NCBI RefSeq assembly: GCF_000003605.2
Contig: NW_003111473.1
Coordinates: 189,329-253,328 of the forward strand
Reading direction: 5' to 3'
From: Saccoglossus kowalevskii
Taxonomy: Eukaryota > Hemichordata > Enteropneusta > Harrimaniidae
DNA length: 64,000 nucleotides
The notes beneath the pieces are model-generated. The model ran no database searches. It had not been told where the DNA came from and saw only the letters and a program-made list of their open reading frames with translations. The position numbers were made by a program, and so were the translations under genes. Shown here piece by piece: positions 21,807-34,500 of the stretch. Numbering within the stretch: position 1 is the stretch's first letter; each line of letters starts with the position of its first letter.

Positions 21807-24649
21807 CTACAATGAAAGGATGAAAAACAAGAAGTATTTATTTATTTTTGTCTGTATATCTACTTTCATTCTTACTGTCATCTACAGTGGAGACTGACAC
21901 CAGCATATGGTAGTGGTACTACAAAGAACTTAGTAATAGTCCCCATCATCTAACCACTGACCCTGGCTAAATGTCAGTAAGGCATCAACACATTAGTTTA
22001 AAGGTATGGCAAGGCTTTTTTCTGGATATTAATTCAATTTTGCAGAATTAAATCACAAAAATTTTGCTTGGGAAGACAGTCTTAAATAACAAATTCATTG
22101 GTGGTTTGTAGTATTTTTGCATCAAAATATTTCATTCATTTATTTATAGGCACAAAATGCATTACCTTATGAAAATTAAAACCCAACATACTAATGACTA
22201 GGTATGTTCATATTTTAATTAGTATTCTTGTGGGAGGGGGTAATCAATTCGAACAGCAGAATCACAAATGTGAAATTCAAAATAATATTCTGACTACAGT
22301 CGACTGTAACAAAGAATCATGCAAGAATAAAGTGTCAGATCACATCTTCAAGCAAAGATGGTTTCAGCAATATTGGGGTAAGGTGGGGTGGGGTGGGAGG
22401 CGATCCAGCCTAAGATAAGGCCCCATTGAGAGAAATATATAATATAAAACAAATAAAATTTTGAAAAACAATCACATTTGACTAAATCACAAGACAGCAC
22501 AGGCAACTGCAAAAAACATCTACATTTACCATGTAACATAATACCAAGTAGTCATGCATATCATGAATAACCTTCCTTGTTACTGTCACTAGCCATATCC
22601 ATGACCATATACAAAAGGTCAGACACGCATGTCTGGATATAGTACTCGGTAACAGTAACAGGGGTTGCCCAACAAACATGGTGCAAATTTCAACTATTAA
22701 TGTTTTTTTCAGACATGACTGAACACCAATGAATTACATTTTAAAATGGAAACAAAGAAAGTAATTCTGTTTATTGAGCGGAAAACTGTGGGTGGTTAAA
22801 TTCATAATATATGCATTGTGTAAGAAAGTTTAGAGTATCAGGAAGCATGCAACAAATGCGTAATATGTGATACATAATTCAGTACAGTGACAATAATGAA
22901 GCTAGCCCCACATTTGGATACATTTTATAAAATTAAGAGTCTAATGAGAAAAAATCACAAGTGGAAATGAAGTATATAAAAGTAATTCCTGATTTGTAGG
23001 ACATGTGGCTCTGTTGTGTCTTGTAAATTTCCCTACGCGACTTTTGTACTAAGAACTATGATTAGGTATGTTATTTGCACTTTACGACAGGGCTAAGGTC
23101 ATCAAATCTGCCATAAAGCAAAATGATACATCAATTCTGAGCTGTTTGTTTGTCTGTTATTTCCTCCAATGGGGATAGCTTCAACTCTAGGTACATTCAA
23201 TGAGATGATTCATCTTTATTGCAGTACATAATTTAGATATTCTCCCCAGATACTACTGCTCTAGCACTAAATGAGCTGCAATGCAAACTATTTTATCACA
23301 AACGTATGGACACAATTTTAACTCTTTAAGATGAGTGACTCTCAATAAAATAAGGAATTGTTCTTCTCTCCGTCTGCAGTTGTCATGGGAAGAACACAAG
23401 AGGTTTACATGATATAGACAATGCATATACGTAACATGACCGAGGGAACCCCAAACTTACTTATTAGAGTTTCCTGACTGCTGAGTTGGTACTGGTTGGC
23501 TGATATAAAGACAATGTTGTTATAGTTAAAATAGATGAAGATATAATAGATGAAGAAGACAGCTAATGCAGTCTAATCTACAATAATATGACGTCACAGA
23601 TCACAAACAACATACAGGTTGGAAAATATGTGCCAGCCATAGAGTTAATATTAGCAATGTTAGCTCACCTATTTCAAGAACAACAGCTTTAAGTTAGTTA
23701 CAGAACAGAGTACAAGTGTGGCTTAATAGGATAACCTAACTGTAGATACAGTATGTCATATATAAAATCCCCAACAACCAAAAAACATTAAAAGTTTACA
23801 CATACTGGATAAATAAGTATTATAATCTAGTCTAGTCTAGTCTAGTTAATTGATTGGTTGCATATATCAGTGTCTTTTTATCTGACCTCTGCACTGATCA
23901 AAGAACCGATCAGAGCTGAATCCCTGAGTTATTAGTCATTTATCATCATTAGAGAAGAGTTCATTCTGTATATGTCAGTGATTCCCTGTTATTGTATGAT
24001 ATCTCTCAATAAACCAAGTCTGCCAGTCTCTAGATGTTTTTAATCTATGAACTAAAAATAAATCAAGTGTGAACTAACTCTTAATTAACACACTTTTCTA
24101 TTTTGTTTAATTTAAAACAATAAAAAATGAATGAATTTGCATATTCTGATTTGGAATCTTTTACCTTGTGACATTATTTTGTTTTTATAATCAAATTAAA
24201 TTGAATAAATAAAACTGATTTTGTATAAATTTAAGCGTAAACAAGATTCACCTGATATTTTGACTAAAGACCCCCCCCCCCCAAAAAAAAAAGAAATCCT
24301 GCATAACTACCTTGTGGGCTTGGCACTCATCAATACAAACTTAGTGTGATACTGTATTTGCTTTATTAGATGTGAAACTTTAATGAAATAGAGCTCATAA
24401 AAAAAATTGCATTTATTGCATGCTGGATAATTGAAATGCACTTTATTTTGACCACAGACATACATTGAATGAATGAATGTGTTTCTAATAAAGCAAATAT
24501 GGTACATCTTCACTCACAATTGTTGCCAAGACTGTATTGTATACATTATAGAAATTCCGCTATAACTATGTAATAATAATTATTTTTTCTTCATGTTATT
24601 ACTTTAATAATACAGTGTTATATCACAGCTATTAATACAAACTACTCAC
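21807..24649 (-). other. PBRM1: Introns within bromodomain 6, holding one microexon
   Basis: The introns on either side of the 39-nt exon at 23461-23499 hold AT-rich sequence, a (CTAGT)n run at 23826-23845 and homopolymer tracts of C and A near 24270. Nothing else is recognised. Confidence 0.6.
23461..23499 (-). CDS. PBRM1: Polybromo-1-like, 39-nt microexon in the bromodomain 6 loop
   Basis: Exactly 39 nt lie between a GATATAAAG-flanked acceptor (ATCAG) and a perfect GTAAGT donor. Its phases fit both neighbours (2 bases in, 2 bases out). Including it gives SDT-IQPVPTQQSGNSNK-LVMDF; skipping it gives SDT-M-LVMDF, also open. So it could be a cassette that adds 13 residues to the loop between the first two helices. 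The human domain has a comparable loop (VDPNFPNKPPLTFD), which favours inclusion as the normal form. Confidence 0.75.
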
Positions 24650-24861
24650 ATTGTATCGGAACATTCCCGTTCCAGGAAATTGACCAAGGCAGTCATCAAG
24701 TAACGTCCTGATTCATCTTTATGGTTCAATATATTACCATGAATTGTTTTCAGTATGTCTTGTACGCATTGCTGTACATCAGGTACTTCAACTCTGTTAT
24801 GATCTAAATCAATCAACTCAGCTTGTGATTGTAACAGTACACAGTGTAGAGTCAACGCATC
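24650..24861 (-). CDS. PBRM1: Polybromo-1-like, bromodomain 5 end and bromodomain 6 start exon
   Basis: The exon has 212 nt, acceptor CACCGACAG and donor AT|GTGAGT, with phase 0 in and phase 2 out. It encodes DALTLHCVLLQSQAELIDL (last helix of bromodomain 5; human DALVLHKVLLETRRDLEGD), then VPDVQQCVQDILKTIHGNIL and NHKDESGRYLMTALVNFLE (first helix of bromodomain 6; human VPNVTLLIQELIHNLF and SHQDDEGRCYSDSLAE). The boundary inside the last helix of bromodomain 5 joins cleanly to the next exon. Confidence 0.92.
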
Positions 24862-25659
24862 CTGTCGGTGTCAATAAAAGGCAGTTACACATACTGTATA
24901 TAATTGCTCACAGTATTCAAAGCACTCACATGGCAGATAATGAAATCAATGCAAGTATTCCAAATACAGCTGCACAATAATTTCACCTTTAGCTATAGGG
25001 ATGAAAATTAACAAATATACCACCTCTAGTCTAATGGGTTGACTTTAAAAAACTGATTCTCCACATGGAAATAGAGTAGTCTAAACAAGTCAATTTGTGT
25101 TACCTTTCATAAATAAACCTCAAGAATATGTTTTGGTCACAATATCAGTCAAAACTTGCTTTTCAGACACACTGCTCAACATTTTTTTAAAAACTAATTT
25201 AGGTGTTTCTATTTCAGTGAAACTGTACAATGATGACACATTGTACTTTGTAAAATTGTTATTTCTGCATTTACTTCGATGGTTGCCCAAAATTGGTCAA
25301 TCGGTTTTCAAATTTTGTTACTCCATGACAAATGTGGTTTTCCATGATAACAACCACCTGTAACATGGTTCTGCAAATTGAAAACATTTTGACATAAAAA
25401 CAAATACAAGCTAGTTTGCCTAGATGGAATCTGACAGTATGTGCATGTGTGAATTTAAGCAATAAAGACTGTATACACATAAGTGGAGATGCTAGTTTAA
25501 CAAGCCATGCATGGCACAGTCCCCGTTAGTTATTAAATTTAAGAAATATAGTTTTGTTTATAGTAATATAGCTGGAATATAACCATGTCAGGAATATGGT
25601 TTTTTAACATTAAAATGATTGACATTTGTATCTGATCATCAAACAAGTACTTGATATTT

Positions 25660-26371
25660 NNNNNNNNNNNNNNNNNNNNNNNNNNNNNNNNNNNNNNNNN
25701 NNNNNNNNNNNNNNNNNNNNNNNNNNNNNNNNNNNNNNNNNNNNNNNNNNNNNNNNNNNNNNNNNNNNNNNNNNNNNNNNNNNNNNNNNNNNNNNNNNNN
25801 NNNNNNNNNNNNNNNNNNNNNNNNNNNNNNNNNNNNNNNNNNNNNNNNNNNNNNNNNNNNNNNNNNNNNNNNNNNNNNNNNNNNNNNNNNNNNNNNNNNN
25901 NNNNNNNNNNNNNNNNNNNNNNNNNNNNNNNNNNNNNNNNNNNNNNNNNNNNNNNNNNNNNNNNNNNNNNNNNNNNNNNNNNNNNNNNNNNNNNNNNNNN
26001 NNNNNNNNNNNNNNNNNNNNNNNNNNNNNNNNNNNNNNNNNNNNNNNNNNNNNNNNNNNNNNNNNNNNNNNNNNNNNNNNNNNNNNNNNNNNNNNNNNNN
26101 NNNNNNNNNNNNNNNNNNNNNNNNNNNNNNNNNNNNNNNNNNNNNNNNNNNNNNNNNNNNNNNNNNNNNNNNNNNNNNNNNNNNNNNNNNNNNNNNNNNN
26201 NNNNNNNNNNNNNNNNNNNNNNNNNNNNNNNNNNNNNNNNNNNNNNNNNNNNNNNNNNNNNNNNNNNNNNNNNNNNNNNNNNNNNNNNNNNNNNNNNNNN
26301 NNNNNNNNNNNNNNNNNNNNNNNNNNNNNNNNNNNNNNNNNNNNNNNNNNNNNNNNNNNNNNNNNNNNNNN
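25660..26371. other. Assembly gap, 712 N
   Basis: A run of N lies in the intron between the two bromodomain-5 exons. Open frames across it are artefacts. Flanking exons are continuous in the model, so no known coding piece needs to be inside, although an extra exon cannot be excluded. Confidence 0.98.
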
Positions 26372-26489
26372 AATAGGATTGTCAAACCAATATATCTGTC
26401 TATCTATGACATGATGTATAATGAATCGTTAAAATTTGAACATAATCAGTGAAAGCAAGTCAGAGATATGGCACGAGAACCACATTCAT

Positions 26490-26950
26490 TGAAACAAAAT
26501 GGCCGCCAGTTAGTCATTTTGAATCTTATCTGAAAAACAAAATTATTTGCATCAAGGTCCCATAATGTCTAATGTATATATCGAGTTTGAACAAAATTCA
26601 TTTGTAAACAGCCGAGAAATGCTTGATTTTTAGGATTTTTCAGCACAAAAATGGCCGCCATTCGGCCATCTTGAATCAGATCATAAAACAAAATCCATCT
26701 GTAAACACCCGAGAAATGCTTGATTTTGATGATTTTTAGCACAAAAATGGCCGCCATTCGGCCATCTTGAATCAGAACGTGAAACAAATTGACGTGCATA
26801 TGTATAATATCATATATGATGTATGTGTGAAGTTTGATTGTGATTGGTCCAGACATTTCTAAGATACAGGTCCGGATGCATGCACAGACGCACGCATGCA
26901 CGGAGGTCAAAACATAAGTCCCCGATTTCGGACTGCGTCCGAACGGAGAC
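26490..26950. repeat. Dispersed repeat with two copies of a 97-bp unit
   Basis: 'gtaaac(a)gccgagaaatgcttga' occurs at 26604 and 26701, and 'aaaatggccgccattcggcc' at 26649 and 26746, both 97 bp apart. A third diverged 'aaaatggccgcca' is at about 26496. ATGGCCG and CGGCCAT form an inverted repeat in each copy. The right end (26880-26950) resembles the fragment at 20455-20560. The minus-strand open frame here is repeat-derived. Confidence 0.8.
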
Positions 26951-27337
26951 TAATAATAACCCTCCATTGAGTATCTAATCTCTTAATCTATACAAACAAT
27001 AAAATTGAAAAATTGAGTTGTTATTTCACATACAGATTATTTTAATAATTAAACAAAGGTTGTAGTGAATATGAATAATAATAATTTAAACATAATTGTG
27101 AATTGAATTTCCAACATTTTATAATAAATATATAAGTTTGGGAAAAAACGACAACAATAACAATCTCCAAACTAATCTACCAATAATGCTGTCAGGCATA
27201 TATATTTGAATCATCTGTAAATCAACTAACACTTAGTATAGAACTATCAATAGATACATGATGTATATTTTACTGTTAACAGCCAAGAACATAATATACA
27301 AGTCAAGACATTGAAAATTAGTAGTTGTCATTTCCTA

Positions 27338-27351
27338 CCACTAGAGGGCAG
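27338..27351 (+). promoter_or_regulatory. CTCF-like motif next to a splice donor
   Basis: CCACTAGAGGGCAG fits the CTCF core consensus CCASYAGRKGGCRS at every position. It lies in the intron directly after the donor hexamer of the bromodomain 5 exon. A weaker relative occurs near 7586-7600. Binding is inference from the motif only. Confidence 0.35.
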
Positions 27352-27357
27352 CCTTAC

Positions 27358-27525
27358 CTTATGTATTTGTGTGTATGGTTTGTATACCCTGATGGTATTA
27401 TTAAACAATGTCAGCAGATCCTCTATCATTTCTTCAACAGAGTAATATTGATCTTTCTGCATTCTACCAACAATACCACTGAAATCAAGTGGTCTGCCCA
27501 CAATCTTGTAATAGTCAGGATTCTC
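27358..27525 (-). CDS. PBRM1: Polybromo-1-like, bromodomain 5 central exon
   Basis: The exon has 168 nt (56 codons) and is phase 0 at both ends, with acceptor CTATCTACAG and donor AAG|GTAAGG. It encodes ENPDYYKIVGRPLDFSGIVG and YYSVEEMIEDLLTLFNNTIR then VYKPYTQIHK. This is the most typical bromodomain stretch in the gene: the ZA-loop PDYY, the 'RPLDF' strand and FNN. The counterpart of the binding asparagine (human TYNEPES) is Tyr here (VYKPYT), so canonical acetyl-lysine recognition is probably lost. Confidence 0.93.
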
Positions 27526-30500
27526 CTGTAGATAGAAACACATTATATTCTCAGAATTAACAAAGTGTCGGTATTTGTATGCTCAGACATTTCACGCTAG
27601 AGAAAAGAAACCTTGGAATATAATCAACGGTACACTACAGTTTTCAAAAACGTATTTACTTTCACACTAGACATATAGGTTAAACTTGACTATTTTTAAA
27701 CAAAATGACTTCTTGAGTCAATTAATCCACTTTTGTTGCTGAACAGGATTATTATGACTCCCCGTGACATGGTTTCCCAAATTCACAAACTTTTACAAAG
27801 AGACCAGAATTTTGTCACCGGTCTAAAAATGTGACCATAACACTCCTATACGGATTGCACTGGCTTCCTGCTGTTTATAGAATCCAATTTAAAATCCTGA
27901 TGATCACATACATATCACTGCATAAATTAAACTCTTCTATCTATATATATAGGACAACTCTCTGATACAGCAACAAACACAGAGGAAAGAAAATTCCAGG
28001 GCTCATGTTGATAAGTCAGTGCAGAGGAAATCCTCATTCAAGTTTCACCTAAATCATTGTCAACATTTTCTATTTCCATGTTGTTGGAAATAATCAATCA
28101 GAACAATATTAGAAAACCACATTCTGGGTGATGAAAAAAACCCGGCCTCTCAACACACAATACTGTCAGAAAAATAAACTTCTCCTGTCATCCGCAAATC
28201 ATAAATAAAATAATGTAACTATTATGACCATGCCCCTTGAGAATCTAGCTATTAATAACAAACAAGAATTCAATTCAAGAAGGCTGCCTGGTATAATCTT
28301 TTCTATACAGGGCAAGAGTTGAATAAAAGTTTGGAAACAATAAAATATTATATCTAAACAAAATTTTTACACTGAAAATACTGGTTTAGGTTGCAAAAAA
28401 ATTAAGTCATCATAATAATCTAAAAACGTATTTAATATTAGTTTTTGTAAAAATTTATCCCCCTACAAAAAATTTACCAAGTAATTATTTGGTAAATTTT
28501 CATAACTTATTGATGGCTACTAAAATTCTGATTGATAAAAGAATAATGTTTTATTTGGTTCTCCAAAATTTCATCTTAGATTTTTTCCCCTCATTTTTTG
28601 GAGAGTCTTAGGAATGGTAGAAAAAAAAACATTACTCGCAATGAATCAGCTAAACCATACAAAGTTATATTTAGCGACAAATGTATAAACAAAATGATAT
28701 AAAAATGTAGTATACAAATTATGTAATGTAAATACTGGTATTATTAATGACTAAAGATGAACAGTAATTACATTAAAAAAATAATTAATATTCATGTTCA
28801 TCCATTAAGTTGAAAATTGATCTGTGATGAAGTTACCAAGCATACTACTATAACAACCTATTTATGTTTTTGATGTACTGCAGACATACTATTGACAACA
28901 AATTCTTTCAAAACCTTTCAAAGCCTGGAAACATGATTTTTTTCCCTCCAGAACTCTTGTACATTCTAGACTGCGTACAAATCCTGTTACTGCTAGAGCC
29001 AAAACTAGAATTAAACCATATATTGAATCCAGATTCAAAACCTTACTTTTTAATGTTCATTTTGTGAACTATCAATATCACTGATGGATAATAGGCATAC
29101 CTGTATATAAAATGTATATTACCATAATTATGCTCTAAGCTGGCAAGTAGGTTGCATTCAGTCAGCAGCAAAGAATCAAGATTAGGCACGACATTAAAAT
29201 ATTGGTGATTAATATCTACTATTTAGTGCAAATATCATACATTTAATTGGCGACCAAACAAACTTATCATTGTCAAAAAATAAAGCCTCACGAGATCTTT
29301 CAACCTAACCCTAGTATTAGTGTATACATGTAGTACATCTATAAGATGAGACTTGTTTTATCAGATATTGAAACTAAAAGAGGTGCCTTCACAGGATTAC
29401 AGGGTATGCTGAAACCATAAGGTTGGTGGTTTTAAATATAATTTTTTAATTAAAATGACAAAAATATTAAGTAAAATTAGAGAAATGAAGTTGCCATTTT
29501 GAAATGAACAAAATACATAGTGAGCATTTTAAAATGAAAGAAATCTGAATGAGGTCACCCCAAAAGGACCTAACATGACAAGTATGGAAGTAATTTGAAG
29601 AGTAGATTACAAGAAGAAGTGTTATTTCTAAAAAGTTGACACTGGAGCCAATACAATCAATCATCTCAATAAGTTCTGCTTCAGTAACCAGAAACTTAGA
29701 TTAGATCTGATCAGCATAGATCTTGGTCATTGCAAAAGTTGTTTTTTATTGTTCGGTAATCTTTTAATTTAATTTAAGAAATTTAGTTCAAGACAATGTG
29801 GCTTATTTTATGTGCTCTCAACTTATTAATCAGAAGCCAACATGGCAATGTTGTTAGTACGTGTATGTGTTATTCCCAGTTACGCCAAGGATAATGTCAA
29901 TGTTCCCATTACAATAGTTTGGATGACATATGTTGGTAATATTCTACACAACACAACTGTACACTAAATGAACAGGGTGTTCTCATCCATATTAATTATG
30001 CAAGTTAATATTACTAGCAATGTGTAACAATCAATCATAGAGGATGAAAGAAAATGTCAAAAACAAAAATTGAAACAGAATTATGGTGTTCACAGTTCAA
30101 CAATCAAATTGCTTTAATACACCATCATTTATGCATAGTTTACGAACAGTCTGTCAGCCAGCTGATATAGCATTGTAGTATATGATTGAATTATAGAACA
30201 CATACGGCACATACCTGCATAAATTCAATGCTACATTATCAAACTAAATGATAAAATGAAAAACATTTCATACAAAATGACAATAATGTTTTAGACAATG
30301 GTGCTAAGATAATCAAGAATCAATAAAAAAAAAAATACCACATGAACAATGTACAACGATTTTCACTCCAGAAATATACATCAGGCAGATTGTTGATAGT
30401 ACATTTGATCAAAATATATGCTAAATAGACAGTTTGGGATTGTAAATGAAAATAAAAGAAATGTAATGGAACAGACAATAATTAACATATAATTTTACAG

Positions 30501-31427
30501 TTTCATCTTGAATTACAAGTTAAAAAACAATTTTGTTGAGAAATAAATAGCAGTCTGTGTCAGAGGTCAGCCATATGTTGAGTCGAGAATTTATCAATGA
30601 CCCTCGTGCGTTAATTGTTGTCAGTATTCATCTATTCATGAAAAACGTATCAAGAAAATAGTTACCAAATTGATATTTCCAAATTCCATGTAGCCTAGCT
30701 TGGAAAGAATTCTTTATTAATTGTCTAATAAATTGCTGTTGTTGTGGGGGCAGGGGGTCAGTTCCGAAATCATGCAGTTATACAGACTGCCACTAACATG
30801 CTCAGTTGATAACAGTAATCAAAACAAGTTCAATCAAGTTTAAGAGTGTATATAATAATTAATAGAGAGATCACATTAAAGACTGTTCAGCTACAAGATA
30901 ACTTATTTATTGACCATTGCTTTCCAGTTATCTCTAGAGCATCAATTATCCAAACTATAGTGGGACACAAGGGTAAAGTTCAAATTATATAATGTCATAA
31001 CAACCTAGGACAGTCCAGATTTATTACACTCAAATTCAATCATGCAAGCTTTCCAATAACAGGACTCTTCATACCTACGTGTTAGTTATTAAATAAGGTT
31101 TGGCTGTGATAAAAGAACGCCCCACTCACACAACACAAAAATGTTACCATACATTTTTCCATAATTTCTTTTGTTAATTATGGACAAAATTTATGCAACT
31201 GCCTACAGGAAAAAATTATGTGGGTTTTGCAAATGATGATAAAAATTGATATTGTTAAACTGAAATAAAATGATGATTCATAATAGTTCATCAACTTTGA
31301 ATCACACATTATTTGTAGTATTTAAAAACCATTAATCAACATAAATAAAACCAATGGAGCACAGTATCCGGACAATGGTAGTTAGGTTTAATTTGACATT
31401 CTGGTAAAGAACATAATACATATTTAC
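27526..31427 (-). other. PBRM1: Intron, no exon recognised
   Basis: This 3.9-kb AT-rich intron has a diverged stretch at about 29440-29660 that resembles the dispersed repeat at 18060-18310 ('aaatgacaaaaatatt', 'gttgacactggagcc'). Nothing coding was identified. Confidence 0.5.
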
Positions 31428-31598
31428 CTTCTGTAAAGGAACCTTTTGGAGCGACTCAGACAATACTCTACCATTATCATCTTTGTAGCCTTGTATCCGG
31501 TTGAAAAGGTGTAGAAGTTTCCACTTTTCTTCTGGTGGCGTGACCCCCTGTTGTCGAGGCATTATGTAACATGTGCATTCACCCTGTTCCCTGTAATA
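31428..31598 (-). CDS. PBRM1: Polybromo-1-like, exon with the start of bromodomain 5
   Basis: The exon has 171 nt (57 codons), with acceptor CTTTTTGTAG and donor AAG|GTAAAT, phase 0 at both ends. It encodes YYREQGECTCYIMPRQQG, then EEKWKLLHLFNRIQGYKDDN and GRVLSESLQKVPLQK. The second half corresponds to the first helix of human bromodomain 5 (NEVYEAVKNYTDKRGRRLSA, LPSR). A second AG eight bases in (TATTACAG) could be an alternative acceptor, giving a start at 31590. The ATG at 31562 lies in frame ahead of the domain and might itself be a start if upstream exons are untranslated. Confidence 0.87.
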
Positions 31599-34500
31599 CT
31601 ACAAAAAGATAGAACTCCATCAATGACATGAATTCAAATATTTAAAGGCCACATAAACATTTCTGGTTAAACCAACCAATTAACCAACTACCGGTAATAA
31701 ATGATTTATCATATAGATCACCGGTGGAGGGAGGGGGGGGGGGGTCTACTCCAAATCAAAATTAGTATATCATAAAACAAAGAAGGGCTACAACAATACA
31801 CCATCTATGTACATTATATAAGCAGAGTGTGACAGTCATCTGTTACACACATTAACATGGTGATAAATGATGTGGTAGATGAAAAAAACATCTATCAAGA
31901 TGCAGAAGTAATCAATCAATAAATGCTGTAACCAGCAGGTACATGAATACTCATTCACACCATGATTCACTTTTTAGCCACAATACCGACACGTTTTATT
32001 TTCTCCCTATACATAATACGTAGTAGTAGTCCATATTTTGTAAATATAGCACATGATACTCAATCTTCAGTTTTTAGTTTCCATCACTCCACATTTGAGT
32101 TCAACATTTTTTTTTAATCACACAGGAAATGATGGAAGATGTTGACACGTTTCAAAATAAATTCAATGTGCTGATTGTCATTAAATCATCCAATACAGAG
32201 ACAAGATAAATAACAATCATGATGCCTGTGATCAAACATTGTCACAAATTATACATAACCAAACGCAGAATGGATGATCAGCCGCTAGACAAACTACCAT
32301 CCTCTAAGGAATGGTAATATTTGCTTTTATATCAGTATTCCTGACAACCAATTTATCCAATTTCAGGTGTCTCCGATTTGAAAGCCTTATTCATAGAAAG
32401 ATGCCATTTAATTCAGTGAGGCAGTCATCAATGAGCATGTTGTGAGGCACCATGCATAATGGCTATGTCAATAAAACGCACATATCATGTATGCTAGAAA
32501 TGTTGACATTAATCGAATAGAACCATATTAGAAGATCCCACAAGGTTTACATTAACAACTGTCAATCAAACAAGCACACTTCAAACAGCAGTACAAATAT
32601 ACATACATGTAGTTACAGACCTTGCATGCAAGATTTGAGAAACATTATTTACTGTACTGATAGATTCTAAATCTAAATAAAGGCAATAATTATTCATGTT
32701 ATAAACATGGATGTTTATATTAAAACTCTATTTAATAAACTTGGCAATTGACATGCACTTTTCTACAGAGTACAAGAATCCAAATGAAGTAACACAAAAT
32801 TTTCACGGGGGAACAAAACTATGGTGTTCAGTCATCCTAGGAATTCACACGTGGTTGTATTGATATAAAGTGCATTTACTATGGCAAGACTAGAAAATAC
32901 TACGGTAATAATGTATCTATTGGTAGGGGCCAACTATACACCCAAGACCATCTGTTGACCTGACCTGACCTTACAATTACACATACATTAAATTACTTGA
33001 AAAATTGAACTGGAAACTACATGTAAGAAGATGCATTAACTACAGGACAAAAATTTACATGTGAATCAGAACCCATATTATGTGTTCATCTACATCCAAT
33101 GAACAAGACCAGTGAAACAGATTGTGATTGTTCAAACATATGTGTACATACATGTAAGAGTAAGAACACAAAACCTATTATTGTTTGTAATGGGTAAGGT
33201 CAGTGAAAAAAAATATCATACCTGGAAAGTTGTACAGGAAAAGCACAACTCAAATTACATATAATAAGAGGGAAAATGCATTAAAAATAAGTGTTTACGA
33301 GGACAGGCCTCCTCTTGCAGCTTGCCTGCAAGGCCTTTAGCTTGTACATACTAATCAAGTTGGAAACCCTATACTGCAGTGATATCAAGGCACTGATGTG
33401 TCAGTTCAGTATGTACATAAGACACCAATCAATAAATGATTTAGATATGAATATCTTTTACCTATATAAAGTGATCTGGACCAACAGCTGATATCAATCG
33501 ATAGTATATGATGTACAGAGAACCAACATAAATATTGAAAACCCAGTCACATACATATTTAATTTAGTCACAGCCCACCCCCACATGCCATACACAATAT
33601 TTATATCGCTCATATGGAAAACATCATTACAAAATAATGATTAACACCAACATATGTTATTTCTTTTAAAGCAAATACTGATATGCAAAAATAATATAAA
33701 GCTTTGATGATGGTTAATTAAATCCACTAGACAGCGCCATACAACCTTATGGGGCCGTGTAGTCATTATTTGTCAATGGTCATATGACTCATATCCTTGT
33801 TATTTTATATACGTTGATATCATTCAGTAACATAAAAACGTTAATGTAGTATCAACTTGTGTGTTGCTATGACACTACACAATAAACATTTATCACGACA
33901 GGCACTTTACACAGATTGGTTTGCAATAAAGTAATAAAGGTTCTCTTCTGAAATGATGGGCTTGGTTTAATAAACCTATGCCAATTAATGGCTTACGAAA
34001 CGAGTAACCATGGTTACACCCATTGTGGAATGCAATCCACATTTGCATATATCACTCAGTTGATGAATTATTTTAATGAATTGAAATTCCATGACCTTTA
34101 TTTGCCAGAATTGTAAGTAAAAAAATATTTGATAATTATTATTAAAAATTCCACTCTATCAGATATCTTTTAAATGAGACTTTGTCTTGACATTTCCTAT
34201 AAGTGGTTTTAATATTTGTCAGGAGTTGAAATAAAGACAAATTATGAGATAGTAATTTATTGCTTCCTAGATGTGCGTCACTACCAATTAAAATAATTAA
34301 CTGAATTGTCTGTTGTAAATTAATAATGCAGATTATAATGAACAACTTTCATCTTCAATCATCCACCTCAGTGACCACAAATAAATATTTGGGTAAAGCT
34401 TGTTAGACAAATACATTTCTGAACATGATCAGATTATAGAGACAGTTCCCAGAAGCAAACTTATAAATAACATGCAGTTTTCAAACTACTCAATCTGGAA

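Noticed and set aside
25626-26414. Open frames across the N run
   Set aside because: They are produced by undetermined bases in the assembly gap.
26569-26910. Minus-strand frame of 113 codons
   Set aside because: It contains the 97-bp repeat twice (DGRMAAIFVLK repeated) and is repeat-derived.
32020-32045. Minus-strand codons reading MDYYY, tested as a possible bromodomain PDYY motif
   Set aside because: No proline precedes it, and neither side encodes bromodomain helices or has splice sites.
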